From GCA-2746795 sp963747345 (GTDB lineage: Bacteria > Chloroflexota > Anaerolineae > Promineifilales > Promineifilaceae), in the NCBI GenBank assembly GCA_963747345.1, contig CAVVFA010000030.1, positions 248,001 to 312,000 of the forward strand: a DNA stretch of 64,000 nt, given 5' to 3'. The notes under the pieces were generated by a model that saw only the letters and a program-made list of their open reading frames with translations, had not been told where the DNA came from and did not search any database. Below, one piece after another: positions 27,319 through 37,658 of this stretch (position 1 is its first letter; every line of letters starts with the position of its first letter). Made by a program: the position numbers and the translations under genes.

Positions 27319-28262
27319 ACTCGCCTGATGCTATATTCTTCGCCGGGATCATAGAGGTAGTAGCGCACCATTTCACCTAGCAAACCAATGGAGATTAATT
27401 GGAACCCCAATATCATGCTGAGAATCCCGACAGTAAAAAGGGGTCTTGTGCCGATGGGGGGAATGTCGGCAGTGCCCATTAAGCGAAGAACCCATGAAAT
27501 TGCAAAATAGATATTGATCAATACGCCGACCATAAAAACGGCTATTCCCGTCCAACCAAAGAGACGGAGTGGATTACGGGCGTAGCGCATCAAAAAGAGA
27601 ACCATGATGAGATCCATAAAGCCACGAAAGGCTCGCCCTGTGCCATATTTTGATTCGCCTTTGTACCGTTCGTGATGGATAACGGGTTTTTCGACAACGC
27701 GGAATCCTTTCCATACGGCTAACAGGGGGACAAAACGGTGCAGATCGCTGTAGAGACGGATGCCTTTGATGACGCTGCGCCGATAGACTTTGAAGCCGCA
27801 GTTTAGGTCGTTGAATGTGGTTCCTGTTGATTTTGTAACGAGGTAGTTGAATAGTTTGGATGAGAGTTTCTTTTTTGACTGATCTTGTCGTTCGGTGCGC
27901 CAAGCGCTTACGAGATCGTACCCTTTGTTTAGTTCGGCTATCATGGCTGGGATTTCGTCTGGGTCGTCTTGTAAATCGGCGTCCATGGTGATGAGGATGT
28001 CGCCTTCTGCTTGCTCGAAGCCAGCGACTAGCCCGGATGTTTTGCCGAAGTTGCGTCGAAATTCGATGATGCGGACGTGGGTTTTGTCTTGCTCGTATAG
28101 TTTTTCTAACAGGGCCAGGGAATTATCGGTGCTGCCGTCATCAATGTAGACGATTTCGTAGGAAGGATCTAGCGGGATGAGAACGGCCGTTAATCGTTCA
28201 TGCAATACCGCTAAATTTTCTTCTTCATTTAATAGTGGGATGATTACAGAGATTTCAGTCAT
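27309..28262 (-). CDS. Family 2 glycosyltransferase with two C-terminal membrane helices (DPM1/ArnC-like)
   Basis: 317 residues. GT-A domain: SVIIPLLNEEENLAVLHERL, YEIVYIDDGSTDNS, and ITMDADLQDDPDEIP with the DxD. Two hydrophobic segments near the C-terminus (GIAVFMVGVLINIYFAISW and FTVGILSMILGFQLISIGL) match polyprenyl-phosphate sugar transferases of the ArnC/GtrB type. It should transfer a sugar from a nucleotide donor to undecaprenyl phosphate. It is the first gene of a two-gene unit with the methyltransferase at 26695. Confidence 0.88.
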   Translation of the reverse strand: MTEISVIIPLLNEEENLAVLHERLTAVLIPLDPSYEIVYIDDGSTDNSLALLEKLYEQDKTHVRIIEFRRNFGKTSGLVAGFEQAEGDILITMDADLQDDPDEIPAMIAELNKGYDLVSAWRTERQDQSKKKLSSKLFNYLVTKSTGTTFNDLNCGFKVYRRSVIKGIRLYSDLHRFVPLLAVWKGFRVVEKPVIHHERYKGESKYGTGRAFRGFMDLIMVLFLMRYARNPLRLFGWTGIAVFMVGVLINIYFAISWVLRLMGTADIPPIGTRPLFTVGILSMILGFQLISIGLLGEMVRYYLYDPGEEYSIRRVWQ

Positions 28263-28406
28263 AAGTAGGGTCGCAAAATACCAAGCAAGTTGTTAGATAA
28301 AGACGCTGGATTCTACCATACGAATAAAGGGAAGCTAGGAAGAAGCGCGTTCACGCCCCCTCAAGTTTAGGAAGCGGAGGAGCGTGAACTTTTATTTGTA
28401 ACGTGT

Positions 28407-29756
28407 TCAGGGTCGCCAGGGGATGGGTGGCACAACGGCCGTTTCTGCATAAGGCCCCGCCGCTAAATCATCAAAATACGCCTTCTCCAGCAGCAAGCTA
28501 TATGAAAAGAGCGCATGTCCGGCCGTGCCAATATCCCGTGCCATCTGGATGCGTGCTGCGATTTCGTCAAACGAGCAGTAATGACCGCCGATGCCTGGAA
28601 TGATATAACGGCCGTTACTATCTGCTTCGAAATCCGCCACTAAAGTTCCCCATCGTTCTTGTGACCAATAAGGATTGTCATCTGGGCATACAGTGGTGCT
28701 ACCCGGATAAATCATCGGCAAAATACCGTCTATCGTGCCATCTGCCAGCCATGCCTTTGAATCTTGATAATAAGAGGAGTAGCCTTCCTGGTACGCCTCC
28801 TCCCAACCCCACTCCGCTTTTTTCGTATGAACGGGCCACACCGCCGCTGATAGCCATAAATCTGGATGAGCCGTTAGCACTTCATCATAAATGCGTGCCA
28901 CAAAATCACTCACCTGTGCACGCTGCCAATCTTCATAACTGCTATAGCCAGCGGGGGCAGCCCCAAAACATTCGCCCGTTTCCGCCAAACTCACCGGATC
29001 GCAAGACACATAACTCTGAGCAAAACGAATACGATCGAGATGCAGCCCGTCTATTTCATATCGATCGGCAATGTCGTTCGCCACCGCAATGACATGATCC
29101 TCATGGAATTCAGAGGCGGGTGCAGCCCACAAATATTGGTCTTCACCGCAAAAAACCTGGTTATCCATGAGCCACTGTAACCCGTTGACCACTTGCTCTT
29201 CGCCAACCGTCGTTGTGCCGTGTGCGGCGATGAGTTGATGGTAAAGTGGCGTGGGGCTGACAGTGGCATCGGGGATGGTACGGCATGAGGCTACCGGATA
29301 CACATTCAAATAAGCGTGCACCTGAAGACCTGATTCATGCGCCTTTTTAATCATATACGCCAGCGGATCACCCAATCCGTCCCATTCTGAACTAGGCGGC
29401 TGACCCAGGGCGCCATAATAGCCGCTGATTCGCTTGGCCCACGGTTCTATGTCTGAGTCGTAGTAAGCATCGGCTTCACCACGAATCTGGAAAAACAAAA
29501 CGTTAAAACCGGCAGCGGCGGCGTTTTGCACAATTTCATCAATTTTTGCTGGATGGGCACCATCCCATTCCGTCCAGTCAAAACGTGTCACCCATAATCC
29601 CCGGAATTCCGGTGGCGGTAGTGGCGCTGGTTTCACCACGATTGGCAAATAGATAAATTCAACAGAATCTTGGGCGGCTGTCAACCAAGCCCCCATCATG
29701 GAAATGACCAGCGTTGTTAATAAAGCCGCGAGTGTGATCAGTCGTCGTTTTGTCAT
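28407..29756 (-). CDS. Secreted glycosyl hydrolase-like 10 protein
   Basis: 449 residues. Signal peptide of about 28 residues (TLAALLTTLVISMMGAWLTA), then a TIM barrel of the GHL10/DUF187 type: FRGLWVTRFDWTEWDGAHPAKIDEIV, then NVLFFQIRGEADAYYDSDIEPW, and EIDGLHLDRIRF near the usual catalytic region. The C-terminal part has GIGGHYCSFDEIAARIQMA. It should act outside the cell on a polysaccharide or peptidoglycan-like glycan, but no substrate can be named. It stands alone with intergenic gaps on both sides. Confidence 0.85.
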   Translation of the reverse strand: MTKRRLITLAALLTTLVISMMGAWLTAAQDSVEFIYLPIVVKPAPLPPPEFRGLWVTRFDWTEWDGAHPAKIDEIVQNAAAAGFNVLFFQIRGEADAYYDSDIEPWAKRISGYYGALGQPPSSEWDGLGDPLAYMIKKAHESGLQVHAYLNVYPVASCRTIPDATVSPTPLYHQLIAAHGTTTVGEEQVVNGLQWLMDNQVFCGEDQYLWAAPASEFHEDHVIAVANDIADRYEIDGLHLDRIRFAQSYVSCDPVSLAETGECFGAAPAGYSSYEDWQRAQVSDFVARIYDEVLTAHPDLWLSAAVWPVHTKKAEWGWEEAYQEGYSSYYQDSKAWLADGTIDGILPMIYPGSTTVCPDDNPYWSQERWGTLVADFEADSNGRYIIPGIGGHYCSFDEIAARIQMARDIGTAGHALFSYSLLLEKAYFDDLAAGPYAETAVVPPIPWRP

Positions 29757-29919
29757 GGTGTTCGTCCCTTGTTAGTACAAGCAATCTAGTTGCGCTACAC
29801 CATACCGCAACTGATCAACCAATCCCATGCAAAACCTGTTAATTTGAGAGGGAGATTGTGGGAAAACGGCCGTTTTCCCACAATAGACACCAGTTGCCAA
29901 TTACCAAGAAATCAAAAAA

Positions 29920-29945
29920 GCTCGGCACTCCAAAAAGTACCGAGC
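29920..29945. terminator. Hairpin terminator after glutamate dehydrogenase
   Basis: GCTCGGCACT (29920-29929) pairs with AGTACCGAGC (29936-29945) with one mismatch, flanked by A-rich and T-rich sequence. The neighbouring gap 29946-29987 contains short GTTGACT-type repeat words. Confidence 0.7.
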
Positions 29946-29987
29946 CTCGTTTACAGTTGACTATTCACTGTCTCCGTTGACTGCTCG

Positions 29988-31238
29988 CTAAACCCAACCG
30001 CGCAGCCGCACAGCCTGCGCCACGCGATCCACAGCAACCAGATACGCTGCCACGCGATTATTCACCTTCTTGATCTGTGCCATGTGATGAACATCATGGA
30101 ACGCCTTCGTCATTTTTTGGTCAAGCCGTTCATACACCATGTCAGACGTCCAGTAATATTGGTAAGCATTTTGCACCATTTCCATGTAGGAGACAGTAAC
30201 ACCACCCGCATTGCACAAGAAGTCTGGTAGTACGTACACCCCATTGTTAGCTAAAATCTTATCAGCTTCGGGTGTGGTAGGGCCGTTGGCAAGTTCCGCC
30301 ACTATTTTTGCTTTAATGTGGGCCGCATTGCGACTGGTAATAACGTTTTCTAGCGCCGCAGGAGCCAACACCGTCACTTCCAGTTCTAACAGGGCGTCGT
30401 TAGAAATATTGGTTGCCCCAGGGAAGTTGACGACAGAGCCGGTTTCTGCTTTGTGTTTTTTCACGGCTGGGGCATTTAAGCCATCCCAGTTAATAATACC
30501 ACCGCGAGAATCGCTGACAGCAACCACTTTCATACCTAACAACTCGTCTACCAGGGAATGATAGAAGGAACCTCCATTGCCATACCCTTGAATGGCACAA
30601 GTTGCCCCTTTTAACTGGATGCCCAATAAATTGGCAGCCTCCCGGGTGACGCAGATGCCGCCCCGCGCCGTGGCATCTTCTCGACCAGCAGAGCCGCCCA
30701 GAGCCAGGGGCTTGCCAGTAATGACGCCCGGTTCTCGATGGCCGACGAGTATTTCGTACTCATCCATCATCCACGCCATGATTTGAGGATTGGTGTATAC
30801 ATCCGGGGCGGGTACATCTTTAGTGAGGCCAATATAACGAGCAGCACAGCGCATGTAGCCCCGGCATAACCGTTCCAGTTCTGTTTGGGAGAGTTCGCGC
30901 GGGTTGCAAACGACACCACCTTTTGCGCCACCTAAGGGGATATCGATAACGGCCGTTTTCCAAGTCATCCACGCCGCTAAAGCCCGCACGGTGTCGATGG
31001 TCTCTTCCCAGTGGAAGCGCAGGCCGCCTTTTGCTGGGCCACGGGCATCATTGTACTGCACACGATACCCACGAAACATGCGTGTTCGCCCGTCATCCAT
31101 TTTCACCGGAATGGTGAAATGGAATTCGCGCATCGGTTCCCGCAGGAAGGCGTGCATATCTGGGTCAAGTTGTAAAATTTTAGCGGCCTCATCCAACTGT
31201 GCTTGTGCAATTGCAAATGGATTTAGATTTTCGCTCAT
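29988..31238 (-). CDS. gdhA: Glutamate dehydrogenase (Glu/Leu/Phe/Val dehydrogenase family)
   Basis: 416 residues, hexameric catabolic size. Substrate region GYRVQYNDARGPAKGGLRFHW and catalytic Lys region IDIPLGGAKGGV. The Rossmann domain reads CAIQGYGNGGSFYH. Also ANGPTTPEADKIL and PDFLCNAGGVTVSYMEMVQN. Oxidative deamination of glutamate to 2-oxoglutarate, with NAD+ or NADP+ preference not decided here. Not clustered with other nitrogen genes. Confidence 0.93.
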   Translation of the reverse strand: MSENLNPFAIAQAQLDEAAKILQLDPDMHAFLREPMREFHFTIPVKMDDGRTRMFRGYRVQYNDARGPAKGGLRFHWEETIDTVRALAAWMTWKTAVIDIPLGGAKGGVVCNPRELSQTELERLCRGYMRCAARYIGLTKDVPAPDVYTNPQIMAWMMDEYEILVGHREPGVITGKPLALGGSAGREDATARGGICVTREAANLLGIQLKGATCAIQGYGNGGSFYHSLVDELLGMKVVAVSDSRGGIINWDGLNAPAVKKHKAETGSVVNFPGATNISNDALLELEVTVLAPAALENVITSRNAAHIKAKIVAELANGPTTPEADKILANNGVYVLPDFLCNAGGVTVSYMEMVQNAYQYYWTSDMVYERLDQKMTKAFHDVHHMAQIKKVNNRVAAYLVAVDRVAQAVRLRGWV

Positions 31239-31458
31239 TTGATTTTTCTCCTTTTTCTTCTCTGATGCTACCCGTTATTTTCAAAATGCCACAGGTGCAT
31301 TCTGAAAGGCGCTATGAAGCGGAATGATGTCATGATTGTACATAATTTATCGAGAGGGCAAAACTAACAAATGTCACATCTCTACCCAATCAAAGACAGC
31401 TTTGGTAAACTTCACCTTGATATTGTCTGTCATTTGGATTCTATAAATCGGGGATTGT

Positions 31459-32268
31459 ATGTTCAAACAACTCATTCCAGCCTTCTTCTTTAGCAGCTCA
31501 GTTGCTTCCCTGGCATTTTGGCGAGGGTCACTTTCTAAATCGGGCGTGGCGGGTGCCTTGCTTGTCGGCACGTTAACGTTTGGTCTCGGCGGCTGGTTTT
31601 GGGGAATATTGTTAGGCATCTTTTTCATCAGTTCAAGTTTGCTCTCTCACTTTAAGGAATCTGAAAAGCGTCAAGCAGCAGAGAAATTTGAGAAGGGGCA
31701 TCGTCGTGATTTTGGGCAAGCCATGGCAAATGGCGGCACAGGCGCAATAATCGCCTTGCTGAACGTATTGCTGCCCTCCCCCGCCTGGTTTTTCATGTTT
31801 ACTGGCTCCATCGCCACGGTTACGGCCGATACCTGGGCCACTGAATTAGGCACCCTGAGCCAAAATCCACCACGTCTTATCACGACGGGCGAATCGGTGG
31901 AGGTTGGTACATCGGGCGGTGTGTCTTTGTTGGGAACGGCCGTTTCCACGTTAGCAGGTCTCATCATTGGCCTGGCCGCCGGGCTGCTCGGCAAAAAATC
32001 AGTGTGGAAGATGGCCATCATCGGGGCATTCAGCGGGCTGGCGGGTTCTCTGTTTGACAGCTTACTGGGGGCGACCGTGCAACAAATCTATTACTGCGAC
32101 ACTTGCCAAAAAGACACCGAACGCAAAATCCATAAATGCGGCACAGAAACCCGCCAAATTCGCGGCTACGCCTGGCTCAACAATGACATGGTTAATTTGT
32201 TTGCATCGTTGATAGGCGGTGTTGTGGCTGTAGCCCTATGGTGGCTTTTACGAAATAAAAAAGAGTAA
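31459..32268 (+). CDS. DUF92 family membrane protein (TIGR00297)
   Basis: 269 residues with about six hydrophobic segments: FFFSSSVASLAFW, GALLVGTLTFGLGGWFWGILLGIFF, then after a cytoplasmic loop GTGAIIALLNVLL, SLLGTAVSTLAGLIIGLAAGLLG, IIGAFSGLAGSLFDSLLGATVQQ, and the last helix. The DUF92 core motifs ADTWATELG and GTSGGVSLLGTAVS are plain. Plant VTE6 (phytyl-phosphate kinase) is the best-known member; the bacterial role is probably isoprenoid phosphate metabolism. The loop carries a Cys pair (CDTCQKD, KC). Confidence 0.88.
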   Translation: MFKQLIPAFFFSSSVASLAFWRGSLSKSGVAGALLVGTLTFGLGGWFWGILLGIFFISSSLLSHFKESEKRQAAEKFEKGHRRDFGQAMANGGTGAIIALLNVLLPSPAWFFMFTGSIATVTADTWATELGTLSQNPPRLITTGESVEVGTSGGVSLLGTAVSTLAGLIIGLAAGLLGKKSVWKMAIIGAFSGLAGSLFDSLLGATVQQIYYCDTCQKDTERKIHKCGTETRQIRGYAWLNNDMVNLFASLIGGVVAVALWWLLRNKKE

Positions 32269-32342
32269 ACAAGTTGCAGAGTGGCAAAGTTGCAGGGTAA
32301 AGACACCTTGCTACTTTGCCACCTTGCAACTCTGTAACCTTT
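32266..32342. repeat. TTGCA/CTTTGCC repeat hairpin element
   Basis: Left half GTTGCAGAGTGGCAAAGTTG, right half CCACCTTGCAACTCTG; the two halves are roughly complementary, so they can fold into a hairpin. It lies in the 80-bp gap between the DUF92 and WD40 genes. Related copies at 11541-11635 and 58321-58422. Confidence 0.75.
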
Positions 32343-32347
32343 AACCT

Positions 32348-33277
32348 ATGAAAAAAGAAACTTGTCCAGCCGGTTTTAAGCTTCGGCATATTCTCAAAGC
32401 GAGTAATCGCGCGATTACTCGTATTGCTTGGTCGCCAAACGGCCGTTTACTGGCCTCTGCTTCCTATGATCAAACCGTGCGCCTCTGGAATACGGAAATC
32501 GGTAAGGAACTGCGCGAGATTCTCGGGTACAGTGGTTCCGTTTTCACCGTCACCATAACCGCTGACGGCATCTATATGCTGTCAGCGTCTAAAAATTCGG
32601 TCAAGGTTTGGGATGTGGCGGGTGAAGACCGCCCACGAACCTTGCGGGGACACAAAGATTATGTGTATACCGTCGCTGTCACCCCAGACGGACGCACCGT
32701 GCTTTCTGGAGCTTATGATCAAACCATCAAATTATGGGATTTTGAGACTGGGGAAACGATAGCGACGATGCGGGGGCATAACGGCCGTGTCAACGACCTC
32801 GCCATTAGTGCCGACTCCCAAATTGCCTACTCCTGCGGTGGAGACAGCCTCATCAAGGTATGGAACCTCGACCAGCAGCGTGAAATCAACACCTTGCGCG
32901 GCCATACCGGCGAAATTCACGCCATCACCTTAAGCCCTGATGGCAGATTGCTTGCCTCAGCCGCTTACGACCACACCATTCGCCTCTGGGATACTGTCAC
33001 GGGGCACCCCCTTACCAGCCTTGAAGCGCATACCAAGCCCGTTACTGGCGTTTCCTTTTCCGCAAATAACCAGTTTCTGGCCTCAAAATCGGCTGACGGT
33101 ACTGTGCGTATCTGGCGTTGTTCAGATTGGACAACCGTTGCCATTCTTGCTGAACCACATTCATCCTTTGCCTATTCCGCCATCGCCTTCCAACCGCAAG
33201 GCACTCAACTCGCCACCTTAGGCGATAAAGACAAAGTTATTCGTATTTGGGATTGCGATTTTTCCGTTTGGGCGTGA
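32348..33277 (+). CDS. WD40-repeat protein
   Basis: 309 residues made of seven WD40 repeats, each with a DGR...LASASYDQTVRLWN-type signature (for example LASAAYDHTIRLWD and SGAYDQTIKLWD). That is one complete seven-bladed propeller. No signal peptide, so probably cytoplasmic and used as a scaffold. It follows the DUF92 gene by 80 bp on the same strand and precedes a sensor kinase; a functional tie is possible but not shown. ATG at 32348 is close to the repeat. Confidence 0.92.
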   Translation: MKKETCPAGFKLRHILKASNRAITRIAWSPNGRLLASASYDQTVRLWNTEIGKELREILGYSGSVFTVTITADGIYMLSASKNSVKVWDVAGEDRPRTLRGHKDYVYTVAVTPDGRTVLSGAYDQTIKLWDFETGETIATMRGHNGRVNDLAISADSQIAYSCGGDSLIKVWNLDQQREINTLRGHTGEIHAITLSPDGRLLASAAYDHTIRLWDTVTGHPLTSLEAHTKPVTGVSFSANNQFLASKSADGTVRIWRCSDWTTVAILAEPHSSFAYSAIAFQPQGTQLATLGDKDKVIRIWDCDFSVWA

Positions 33278-33371
33278 TTCCAACTTCTGGTGGCTGATCC
33301 AATAGCCGTACACAACCAAAAGTGATAGCATATCGCGCAGTGATAAGCGCACCCTATCTGTTTAGCATTCA

Positions 33372-34670
33372 ATGAAGGCCATGACCATTAGCAGTGATTT
33401 TCAAAACGAGTCACCCCAATCCGTCGATTTACTCGCCAGACGAAATCGCTTGTTGCGGTTGCTCAACAAAGCCAGCCAGGCACTGACCTCCACATTAGAA
33501 ACAGAAGAAGTTTTAGAACGTCTCTTGCAAGTTGCCATTGAAATCATTGGTGCACACGGCAGTTCTGTTTGGCTGTGTCATGACGCGTATCCAGAACTAC
33601 TGATATGCCGGGCGGCTTTCCACTCTGGTACGGGTGATAATGGCGGCGATGATGCCATGTTGGTGAATCAAATTTTAGAGCCAGGACAAGGCATTGCTGG
33701 TTGGACTGCGTTGACTGACCAGAGCACCATCGTTAATCAAGTTCAAGCGGATCCCCGCTTTTTCCCAAAAATAGACAAACGCAGTGGTTTTCATACGACC
33801 TCTCTGCTTGCGGTTCCCATGCGCGTTCAAGATAGGGTGATTGGCGTTTTAGAAGTCATCAACAAGCATAATGGCTTTTTTGATGATGAGGATTTGGCCG
33901 TGGCTGAATCATTGGCGGCATCTGCTTCTATTGCTATTGAAAATGCGCGTCTGGTTGAGACGCTTCAATATCAAAAACAAGACCTGCAAGCCCAAAATGA
34001 AGAGCTAGATGCCTTCGCTCATACCGTCGCCCATAATCTAAAAAGCCCCCTTTCCCGATTAGCTGGATTTGCCGAGCTGCTTATCATTGATGAGGATCAT
34101 TTCACGGATGAAGAAAAGAAAAACGTTAAGCAGCGCATCATCGACAATGCTTACCGCATGAATAGTATTGTGGATGAGCTCCTGCTTCTCTCTAGTGTGC
34201 GCAAAGCTGATGTCACGTTACGGCCGTTATCCATGACTGATATTATCGATTCCACCATAGAGCGTGTTCAGTATCTCATCGACGAACACAAGGCCACCAT
34301 CATCTTGCCCGAAACATGGCCGGCGGCGATGGGGCATGCGCAATGGATTGAAGAAGTGTGGGAGAATTATCTCACCAATGCGATGAAATACGGCGGTAAT
34401 CCTCCGGTGATTGGCCTTGGGGCGGAGAAGATTGAACATAGTATGGTTCAATTTTGGGTGCGTGATAATGGGCAAGGGATTCCTGCCGAGCAACAAACGT
34501 TTCTGTTCACACCTTTCACGCGCTTGAATGAAGTGCGTATTAGTGGATACGGGCTGGGACTCTCGATTGTGCAGCGCATCATTCATAAATTAGGTGGCGC
34601 TGTCGGCCTGGAAAGTGAAGTGGGAAAAGGGAGTTTGTTCTATTTTACGCTGCCAGCACATGAAGAATGA
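33372..34670 (+). CDS. GAF-domain sensor histidine kinase
   Basis: 432 residues. Helical start, then a GAF domain (about residues 30-190: ALTSTLETEEVLERLLQVA, GQGIAGWTA, LLAVPMRVQDRVIGVLEVI). A coiled coil (LQYQKQDLQAQNEELDAF) leads to DHp with HTVAHNLKSPLSRLAGF and then NYLTNAMKYGG, VRDNGQGIP, and GYGLGLSIVQRII. No membrane segment, so this is a soluble sensor of an intracellular ligand. The receiver-type proteins at 24405 and 51268 are candidate partners, but none is adjacent. Confidence 0.92.
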   Translation: MKAMTISSDFQNESPQSVDLLARRNRLLRLLNKASQALTSTLETEEVLERLLQVAIEIIGAHGSSVWLCHDAYPELLICRAAFHSGTGDNGGDDAMLVNQILEPGQGIAGWTALTDQSTIVNQVQADPRFFPKIDKRSGFHTTSLLAVPMRVQDRVIGVLEVINKHNGFFDDEDLAVAESLAASASIAIENARLVETLQYQKQDLQAQNEELDAFAHTVAHNLKSPLSRLAGFAELLIIDEDHFTDEEKKNVKQRIIDNAYRMNSIVDELLLLSSVRKADVTLRPLSMTDIIDSTIERVQYLIDEHKATIILPETWPAAMGHAQWIEEVWENYLTNAMKYGGNPPVIGLGAEKIEHSMVQFWVRDNGQGIPAEQQTFLFTPFTRLNEVRISGYGLGLSIVQRIIHKLGGAVGLESEVGKGSLFYFTLPAHEE

Positions 34671-34671
34671 G

Positions 34672-34717
34672 GAGATTAGAGACTGGCATAATCTCCAATC
34701 TCTAATCTCCAATCTCA
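34672..34717. repeat. Heptamer array between convergent genes
   Basis: GAGATTAGAGAC at the left, then four contiguous AATCTCC/AATCTCT units (34690-34717). The left arm is complementary to the array, so this could also act as a hairpin between the kinase and VIT-vWA genes. Confidence 0.85.
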
Positions 34718-34738
34718 ATTATGCATGTTCTTTTATAT

Positions 34739-37166
34739 TCATTCCTTATTTGTTTTTCTCCGGCGTAACCCCACCAACCCCGTCACAATAAATAACGGCA
34801 TCAGCATGGCTGTCCCGCAGATACCACTGGTAAGGTCTGTGGCTTCTGGCTTTGCGCCAGGGGGTGATGGTTCGGGTTCGGTGTTGGCTGGTTGTGTCGC
34901 TGGGGGATTGGTAACGGCCGTTTCCCCCCCATCTCCCTCTTCCACCACTTCCACCTCAGTTGTCTCCGGCAGCACAATCGTCTCCGCGCCACCCGTTTCC
35001 ACTATTTCATACACCTGCCCTTCGTAGACCACCAGTACATTCTGTCCCAGCGCAAAGTATTGGCCTAGTTCTGGAGCAGCGGCGAGCAAATCGAAGTAGG
35101 TATCGGTGGCAAACCCGACCGGCTGCGGGTGTTTGTTTTTCAGGATCGAAGGTGGTGTCTGTGTAACGGCCGTTACGCCATACAAACGTCTTACTACCCA
35201 CCAACTTAACTGCCTCATCCACAGAGCCGTTCACATCCCCATCCGCCTTTTCCGCGCTCGGCAGCATCGTCGGTAAGGCCATCGGTGCTGCCGCTTCCGC
35301 CATATCGGCCGAGGCCGCTGCTTCATCCACAGCCTCGCTGCTCGGGGCAAAGAAACCACCCTCTTCCTCAGTCGGTTCCTCCGCGATTTCTTCCTCCACA
35401 ATCACATTTCGCCCCGTTTGCGTGAAGATGTCATCTTCCTCAATAAGATAGCTGGTGTAGGGGGTGATAATGCCGTAGCGGATGCTCAAATTGACCACGC
35501 TCTGCACCAGTTCTGGATTATCCCCATGCAGCCGAATCTCACGCAGCAGATGGCCGATGGCCCGAGTCGCCCACAACCGCGGGATGAAATCATCGCCGCC
35601 GCGTGTGCGGAACAGATTGTCTTCATACACAAATTCCTGCGGCTCGCCGTTGACAATGCCTTTAAGCGTAATTGTCGCCGCCCCGCCGTCACGATACCGT
35701 CCCGTCAGCACCAATTGATTGCCCGCAAACAGGTCTGGCAGCGTATCGGGGTACAGCTGCTCCACCACAATGCCGTCAAAATCCAGGCTGATGTCAGACA
35801 GCACCGGCGCACTGGCTTTGGCAAAGAAACTGCTCACTTCTTCGTCGATGGCCTCATGCGGGCGCACATAAGTCGTGGTGCCGCGATGGTTTTCCGCCAG
35901 CGCATCCAGCAAATTCGGGTCTACATCGTCGCCCACGCCAAAGACAAAAATGCGGGCATTACGGGGCATCGCCTGTGCCACAGCATCGAGCAGCAGCGGC
36001 GTCTCCACAATGCCTTCGGTCGCCAGACCATCCGTTAAAAAGATGATGGTGGTGGGACGTTGGGGATCAAGCATAACGGCCGTTTCCAACAAAGCCTGAC
36101 TAATATTTGTGCCACCAACCGCTTCCAAACTGTTGATGAAGCTGTCTACGCCACCCGGCTCGTCTGCCGAAACCAAATCTTGCTCATACAGGCGCACACC
36201 AGTCGAGAACGGCACAATATTGAAGCGGTCTTCCGGGTTCAAATGCCCAACGACGTATCGCGCCGCCTCCTGTGCCTGCGCCATTTTCTCGCCTTCCATG
36301 CTGCCCGAGGTATCCATCACCACAATCACATCTTTGGCAATCACCTCGGCCACATCCACACTAGGCGCGACCAGCAGCGTGAAGAAACCATCCTGGTCTG
36401 CCTCTTTGTAACTGAGCAAATTCAGGCCAATATCTTCTGGCGAGACTGTGTAATACAGTTCAAAATCGGTGTCAGCGACCACATTGCTGTCTTCATACCC
36501 CGCCACTGCGTGAAAATCCCCGTCGCGGTTAATGGCAACGGCATGGCTGGGCGAATAAATGGCGCGAATCGCTTCGTCAGAAAAAATTTCCACGCGAATG
36601 CTCTGGTTTTCCAGCGGCGTGTTGGTATACAAGTCAGTTGATTGCGGATAGACGTAGTGGATGACGCCATTGTCAGCCGGCAGCACCTGCGTATATTCGA
36701 TTTCCACGCGTCGCTCATCACGCGGCGGAATGGGGAAGACGTTGGCCTGGATGGCTTGCGTGCCCACGTATTCCAGCAGCGCCGGATCACGCAGTTGGCG
36801 CACGATTTCGTCGTAGATTTGACGCGCTTCCTCTTTCTCCAGGATTTTGGCTTCGATGGGCTGCCCATCCACCCACATGGTGAGTTGGTTCACCGCCGCC
36901 CCTTCAGGCAGCGGAAAGAGGTAAGTGCCTTCCAGCATCCAGTCGTTGTCGTTGACAAACAGCTGCTCGATGTGGGTGGTGGCAATCTGGTTGTCGATGG
37001 TGGTATTGACGCGCTGGTATTCGATGGTCAAGCCGTTCATGTCCCACACAGGCGGCTCGATGGGCAGTGGTTCTGGAATGATGGGGTCGTCTTGGGCAAC
37101 GGCCGTTCCCACCACACTCATCAAAATTACAAATAAAGTCAGGAATAACGCAATCGTTTTTCTCAT
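34739..37166 (-). CDS. Secreted VIT and von Willebrand factor A domain protein, C-terminally anchored; one frameshift
   Basis: About 810 residues. Signal peptide, VIT domain (residues about 30-170), and vWA domain (about 280-450) with the metal site VIVMDTSGSMEGEKM. Its beta-sandwich C-terminal domain is followed by an acidic and Ala/Glu-rich linker, then a second small domain (YFDLLAAAPELGQYFALGQ), Thr/Pro/Glu linker, and a membrane helix ICGTAMLMPLFIVTGLVG with Arg-rich end. The frame breaks near 35121. Likely surface-exposed and metal-dependent in binding, resembling inter-alpha-inhibitor heavy chains; role unknown, perhaps adhesion or envelope maintenance. Confidence 0.85.
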
Positions 37167-37231
37167 GGCAAATGCCTCCTAAGCTGCTTGCTATGATTAA
37201 AAGACGTTGCAATAAAGAAAAAGGTTCCAGC

Positions 37232-37266
37232 GATTAACGATTAACGATTGGGGATTGACGATTGGG
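37232..37266. repeat. Heptamer array upstream of the VIT-vWA gene
   Basis: Five contiguous GATT units (GATTAAC twice, GATTGGG, GATTGAC, GATTGGG) starting 65 bases upstream of the VIT-vWA start, next to the MITE-like element. Confidence 0.85.
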
Positions 37267-37320
37267 GCATTCACGGCAAAAAGCGCGAAGCAGGCAAAGA
37301 TTCTGGTTTTTCTCTGCCAA

Positions 37321-37624
37321 TTTTTGCAACGAATTACACGAATTAGGTAAAAGCGGGAAAGTTTTTGGAAATAAAATTGTGCAAAACCCGCTTTTCCTTG
37401 AAGGAAACCACAATTTTGCGTGTTGGTAATTTTAAGAACTTTTTGTGGTTTACCTATCACTAATTTTGGGTTTAGGTAAACAGCAGAAAGTTTACTGAAG
37501 ACCGGGACGCTAAAATCTGCGGTTTCCTTCAAGGAATCGGCAAGGTTTCGCATGATTTATTTTTGAAAATTTCTTGCCGATTCCCTAATTCGTGATAATT
37601 CGCGGAAATTCGTTGCAAAAATTT
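37321..37624. repeat. MITE-like element with terminal inverted repeats
   Basis: About 300 bp, no coding potential. The left arm (TTTTTGCAACGAATTACACG at 37321) and the right arm (ending CGTTGCAAAAAT at 37623) are inverted copies, the right one with an 11-base insertion. A second internal inverted pair is CCTTGAAGGAAACC near 37395 and GGTTTCCTTCAAGG near 37520. This fills most of the 490-bp gap between the VIT-vWA and cysteine synthase-like genes. No transposase is near. Confidence 0.7.
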
Positions 37625-37658
37625 CGGAACCCCAGCAAATCCTAAAGAACCAAAGAGT

